Assembly (NCBI RefSeq): GCF_000321225.1
Contig: NW_004452134.1
Span: forward strand, 118,665 to 182,664
From: Odobenus rosmarus divergens
Taxonomy: Eukaryota > Chordata > Mammalia > Carnivora > Odobenidae
Direction: 5' to 3'
DNA: 64,000 nucleotides
Below the pieces are notes generated by a model, which did not search any database, was not told the DNA's origin, and saw only the letters and a list, made by a program, of their open reading frames with translations. Shown here piece by piece: positions 58,399-64,000 of this stretch. Made by a program: the position numbers and the translations under genes. Every line of letters begins with the position of its first letter. Within the stretch, counting starts at the first letter, position 1.

Positions 58399-60268
58399 TA
58401 ATAAAATTCACCTGCGAAGCCATCGGGAACTGATTACTAATTTTATTATTACTACTTCAATATCTATTTTATTTTTTACTATTCATTAGTTGATGTTTTA
58501 TTACTAATTCAATATCTTTACTGGTTACAGGTTATTTCAGATTCTCTATTCTTGAGTCAATTTTATTAGTTTGTGTATTTTTAGGAATTGTCCATTTGAT
58601 CTAGGTTATATAATTTGTTGGCATGCAATCTATATTGTTCCTTATTTCCCTTGCTCTTCTATAAGCTCAGTAGTGATATCGCCCTTCACTCCTAATTTTG
58701 GTGGTTTGAATCTTCTCTCCCCTTTTCTTGGTCAGTCTGGCTAAAGGTTTCTAAATTTTGTTGATCTTCGAAGAACTAATATTTAGTTTCATTGACTCTA
58801 TTTTTCTGTTTCATTTATTTTGGCCCTTATCATTATTATTTACATTATTCACTATTATTATTATTATTATTATTTACTCCTGCTTTTGATTTAGTTTGCT
58901 CTTCTTTTTCTATTTTCCTAAGATGGAAGTTTAAATTATCGAATTGGGGATCTTTCTCCCTTTTGAATATAGGTGTTCACAGGTTTAAATTTTTTGCCAA
59001 GCAATACTTCTGCTGCATTCCATTAGAGCTAGTGTTGTTTTTGTCTCTATTCATCTAATTGTATTTTCTATTTTCCCTTATGATTTTGTCTTTGACACAT
59101 TGCTTATTAAGGCATGTGTTGTGAAATGTCCACATTTTTTAATATCTCTATCATGTTATTGATTTTTAATTTCATTTTATTGGGAAGAGAGAATATTTAT
59201 ATTATTCAAATCTTTAAAATGTATTACAAAGTTTATTGTAATAATTTAAAAATTATTACAAAATTCATTATTTGAATATTATGTTTTGTGCCCTAACCAT
59301 GTCTATTTTGGACAACATTCCTTATGTACTTAAGAAGGTATATTGTGCTGTGTGGGGGCTTAGCATTCCATAAATATTTGTTAGGTGTAGTTGGTTTATA
59401 ATGTTCACATCTTCTGTTTCTTTGTGAAATTTATGCCTTGTTCTTCTATTCATTATTGAAATTGGGTATTGAAATCTCTACGTATTCTTGTTCATCTATC
59501 TCTCCCCTCTGTTCCTTCATATATTTTGGACCCCTTTTGGTAGGTGCATATGTATTAGTATTTATTATTATAAAATGCCTTTATTATCTCTATTATCTTT
59601 AGAAATTTGTCTTAATTCTGTTTTTTGTCTAGTAGAGGTACTCCAACTCACTTTTAGTTACTATTTGCATGAGATCTCTATTTCCATTCTTTTACTTTCA
59701 AACTAGAGAATGTCTCCTTTAGGCAGTATAATTTGATCATTTTTTTCTCTCTCTTGATAGGAATGGTTAGTCCATTTACATTTAACATAATCACTGATAA
59801 TATAATATTTATGTCTGACATTTTGCCATTTTTATATTTTATAAACTTTCCATTCCTTTATTCCCACAGTACAGCCTTCTTTTGTGTTAAATAGCTATTT
59901 TATAATTGCCATTTAAATTTTTGTTTTATCTTTTATTTTGAGGTGCTTTCTTAGCATTTTCTTTGTGAATTACAATCACCATATTAACTTAAAATAATCA
60001 GCTTCAGATTTTAACACATTAATGGATTATAAAAGTTTGCTTCAATATATCTCCTTCCACTCTTCTTTTATGCTATTAATGTCATACAAATTATATCCTT
60101 ATACATCATAAATTAATCAACAGTTTTATAAGCATTATTTCATGCAGTTGTCTTTAAAATAAGATAGGATTACAGCAGTTAAAAACAAAAATACATTTAT
60201 ACTATCTTTTATATATTCCTGTCTCGTTACCTCTATTGGTACTCTTTATCTCTCTATATGGATTTAAA

Positions 60269-60472
60269 ATTGTTTTTTAATTTATTTGAGAGAAAGAGAG
60301 GGCACATGTGTGAGTGAGTGTGGGGGGAGTGTCAGAGGGGGAGGAAGAGGGACAGGCAGACTCCATGATGAGCATGAAGCCCGATGCAAGGCTCAATCCC
60401 ACAGCCCTGAGATGGTGACCGAAGCCAAAACAAACTGTTGGATGCTCAACCCACTGAGTCACCCAGGTGCTC
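60269..60472 (-). mobile_element. Old Can-SINE with near-perfect target-site duplication
   Basis: Minus-strand diverged copy (body 'gagggggaggaagaggg', 'agcccgatgcaaggctc', head 'cactgagtcacccaggtgc'). The duplication ctctctatatggatttaaa (60250-60268) and ctctctgtatggatttaaa (60473-60491) differs at one base. Confidence 0.95.
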
Positions 60473-60738
60473 CTCTCTGTATGGATTTAAATTACCATCT
60501 AGTGTCATGTCATTACAATCTGAAGGACTCCTTTCAGTATATCTTTTAGTGTGGGTCTGCTAATGATAAATTCTCTCAGCTTTGTTTATCTCAGAGAGTC
60601 TTAATTTCTATTTTGTCATTGATAAATAATTTTGCTGGATACAGAATTTTTGGTTTACATTCTTTATCTTTCAGCACTTTGAATGTGTTATCCCGCTGTC
60701 TCCTAGCATCCATTGTCTTTGATGAAAAAAGTATTGTT

Positions 60739-60930
60739 GGGGCACCTGGGTGGCTCAGTCGTTAAGCATCTGCCTTCGGCTCAGGTCATGATCCCAGGGT
60801 CCTGGGATCGAGCCCCACATCGGGCTCTCTGCTCAGCAGGAAGTCTGCTTCTCCCTCTCCCACTCCCCCTGCTTGTATTCCCTCTCTCGCCGTGTCTCTC
60901 TCTGTCAAATAAATAAATAAAATCTTTAAA
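60739..60930 (+). mobile_element. Can-SINE, first of a tandem pair
   Basis: Plus-strand full-length copy of the 'cccactccccctgcttg' type. It is flanked by aaaagtattgtt at 60727-60738 and aaaatgtattgtt at 60931-60943. The second flank also precedes the next SINE. Confidence 0.97.
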
Positions 60931-60943
60931 AAAATGTATTGTT

Positions 60944-61106
60944 GGGGTGCCTGGCTGGCTCAGTTGGTTAAGTGACTGCCTTGGGCTCAGGTCATGATCC
61001 TGGAGTCCTGGGATTGAGTCCCACATCGGGCTCCCTGCTCGGCAGGGAGTCTGCTTCTCCCTCTGACCCTCTTCCCTCTCATGCTCTCTAATAAAATCTT
61101 TAAAAA
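60944..61106 (+). mobile_element. Can-SINE, second of a tandem pair, other subfamily
   Basis: Plus-strand copy of the 'tctgaccctcttccctc' type with a shortened body end. It follows the shared 13-bp flank directly, and aaaagtattgtt appears a third time at 61107-61118. Both units are complete at the head. Confidence 0.97.
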
Positions 61107-61540
61107 AAAAGTATTGTTAATCTCATTAAATATATACTGTAAGTGATAAGTTATTTTTCTTTAGCTGCTTTCCATCTTTTGTCTTTGGCTTTTGATAGTT
61201 TGATATGATGTGTCTAGGTGTGGATACTTTTGACTTTATATTCCATGAAGTTCACTGAGCTTCTTGGATGTACATATTAATGTTTTTTCATCAAATTTGG
61301 GAAGTTGTGTTCATTATTTTATCAAATATTCATTCTGCTCCTTTCTCTTCTCTTTTGGATCTCTTATTGTACATGTTAGTATGCTTGAGGATGTCCCACA
61401 GGTTTCTGAGAGTATTCATTTTTATGTACTCCATTTTTACTGTTTGCCAGACTTGATAACATTCACTGATTTTAATATAAAAGTTTTGTGTTTGTCTAGT
61501 ACTAATTTCACATATGCTCAGAGTTTTCCCAATTAAAGAT

Positions 61541-61985
61541 TACAAAAATATGTCCCCTTACTCTCTAACAAAACAAATAAGTTATACTTTTACTTTAAGT
61601 ATTTGGTTTATTTGGAATTCATTGTAAGTAGAATAAAGAAAAGATAAAGTTGTATCTTGTTTCAAAATAAATAGCATGTTTACATTAGGTATCTGTCATT
61701 GCACAATCCAACCTCCTCTCCTCTATTTCATGCACAAAGAAATTTGAATGTGATAGTCAAGCATTTGATATCTGTATATGATGCTTAACAACATATTACA
61801 GAATTCATTAACTTGGACCTTGATTAAAGCCTCAGTTGGAAAAAATAATCATATAGATATTAACACAATATTACTTGAACACTAAATAATGCCATATAAT
61901 TTACATCTAATCCGAGAAACATTTCTCAAATTAGTTACTTTAAGTTTCCTTTGATAAAACATATTACAGAAACCACTGGCTTTCC
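61541..61985. other. Unassigned AT-rich DNA
   Basis: No gene or clear repeat recognised. Confidence 0.5.
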
Positions 61986-62380
61986 ATGAAAACCACTCTA
62001 CTCTTCCCAGCTACCCAGACTATGTATCCTAGCTTCTTTTGTAGGTAAGTGTGATCATGTGGCTGCATGCTTTCTATGAAATGTTAGGAAATTATTATGT
62101 GTCACTTTCAGGTACAGCCCAGAACATTTTCCATGAGAATCCCTCCATGATCTTAACCCTCCCAGTTTATTTAAGTAGTGTGGATGATGATAACGCTGAA
62201 ATCACATGCTTAAGATCCAAAGATGCCATTAAACTGAGTCTCTAAATAACTTCTTGTAGGGCAATGTTCCCCTGGCACCATGCTCTGGACCTGTCCTAAA
62301 CTAGTGAACAAGAATATCCTTCTATTTTATTTAGTCATTATATCACATGGGGTCTGTTTTGAGGCTGTAAAGTGGAATGC
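61986..62380 (+). repeat. Probable ancient interspersed repeat, class unassigned
   Basis: 'agcttcttttgtaggtaagt' plus 'gatcatgtggctgcatgc' near the left, and 'atccttctattttatttag' plus 'tcacatggggtctgttttg' near the right, match an old mammalian repeat I recall but cannot name. It abuts the ANP32A pseudogene. Confidence 0.4.
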
Positions 62381-62439
62381 TGCTGTAAAAAATGTAAAAT
62401 GCATGGTTTTGTCATAATGATTAGGAAGCAGATTGATTG

Positions 62440-63575
<1,136 letters not shown>

Positions 63576-64000
63576 CCCCTACTTTTTCTTTGTGTCTGGT
63601 TTAGTCCCTATAAATGCGATAGCTGAGTAATCACCAAGTGAGCATTTGTTCCTTACACTCAGAGGATGGTTTGGAGGGCCCTTACAATTCCTGGTATTTA
63701 CTGAGTCTCTGGAGTTGGTTCAAAGTTCATGCCTGGCCTCCGTTTGGTTTCTCAAAGCCCAGAAAGGGATGAGCACGAACCACATCTTACCTCTTGCTCT
63801 CGTTCCTATGACTTCTGCATTTCTTAGGCCTGCTAGAGGCATCTAGTACCCTGGTTTGTAAATAGCAACCTAACGGCCTATTTTGGCAATGTTTGGGGAG
63901 ACATTCCCCCTCTCTCATTTCTTTCCCTCTTCACAGATGGTGGTGGGCTTTGCTCTATGGAGAAGACTCTGATGTCACTCTTCAGAGCTATGAGCCAGAG
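63576..64000 (+). other. Possible continuation of the ANP32A 3' UTR
   Basis: No poly(A) tract follows the AATAAA at 63543, as would be expected if the copied mRNA ended there. The sequence stays less AT-rich than the surroundings and may be the distal 3' UTR of a longer ANP32A transcript, running out of the window. This is inference; I do not have that UTR in memory with certainty. Confidence 0.4.

Larger units (their letters stand above)
56185..61540 (-). mobile_element. Long old LINE-1 pierced by six SINEs
   Basis: Antisense 3' UTR at left ('ttattgagacataattcac', 'gcagccattagcagtcattc'), then reversed ORF2 from its end ('ttccattatatggatacatc', 'gtggaattgctgggtcaaatgg'-like at 56874) through the RT and endonuclease regions ('ggtcagtctggctaaagg', 'ggttagtccatttacattt') to ORF1 ('cttcttggatgtacatatta' at 61260, 'gatgtcccacaggtttctg'). 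Net of SINEs it is over 4 kb and almost complete. No frame survives. SINEs lie at 56346, 57914, 58200, 60269, 60739 and 60944. Confidence 0.9.

Noticed and set aside
60727..61118. CRISPR-like array (three short direct repeats with two spacers)
   Set aside because: The repeats are SINE target-site flanks and the 'spacers' are two whole SINEs in a mammalian genome.

Overview
This window is vertebrate nuclear DNA, almost certainly from a carnivoran mammal. The diagnostic signal is about two dozen tRNA-derived Can-SINEs (head close to gggcgcctgggtggctcag, internal caggtcatgat, CT-rich body, tail caaataaataaataaaatctt), together with L1 copies whose 3' ends read like carnivoran L1. The SINE bodies are of the 'tctgaccctcttccctc' and 'cccactccccctgcttg' types. 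I see no copy of the dog-specific young SINE body or of the cat-type body, so an arctoid caniform (bear, seal, raccoon or weasel group) is my best guess. That species call is inference from remembered consensus sequences.

I find no functional protein-coding gene, no exon-intron structure, no CpG island and no structural RNA gene. The window is AT-rich intergenic or deep-intronic sequence. Its only recognisable host-gene sequence is a broken processed copy of ANP32A at about 62.44-63.58 kb, probably running to the right edge.

Layout: 0-6.6 kb has an L1 3' end, an older L1 scrap, a solo LTR with TATA and AATAAA, and a 240-bp pyrimidine tract. 6.6-19 kb has SINEs, two related LTRs each sitting inside an old L1, two further solo LTRs of one family 216 bp apart, a MER5A-like DNA transposon and MIRs. 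19-27 kb is the quietest part, with one L1 fragment and several kilobases of apparently single-copy DNA. 27-36 kb has two old L1s with nested insertions (SINE; L1 stub; MaLR LTR) and an MLT2-type LTR. 36.4-43.9 kb is one old minus-strand L1 split by a younger, nearly full-length minus-strand L1 (36.62-41.62 kb) that carries an internal inversion plus a deletion in ORF2. 44-56 kb has more SINEs, an old L1, a Tigger-like element and ancient repeats. 56.2-61.5 kb is a long old minus-strand L1 pierced by six SINEs, including a tandem pair that share one target site. 62-64 kb is the ANP32A pseudogene, itself split by a SINE.

Nothing here works together as a pathway. The content is a layered record of retrotransposition, and the nesting gives relative ages. 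I did not find a new biological system. The most unusual items are the rearranged L1, a 226-codon open frame in that L1's 5' UTR, the tandem SINE pair, a SINE lacking its A-box region yet flanked by a perfect target-site duplication, and a multi-kilobase repeat-poor block. All family names rest on remembered consensus sequences, not on a database search.
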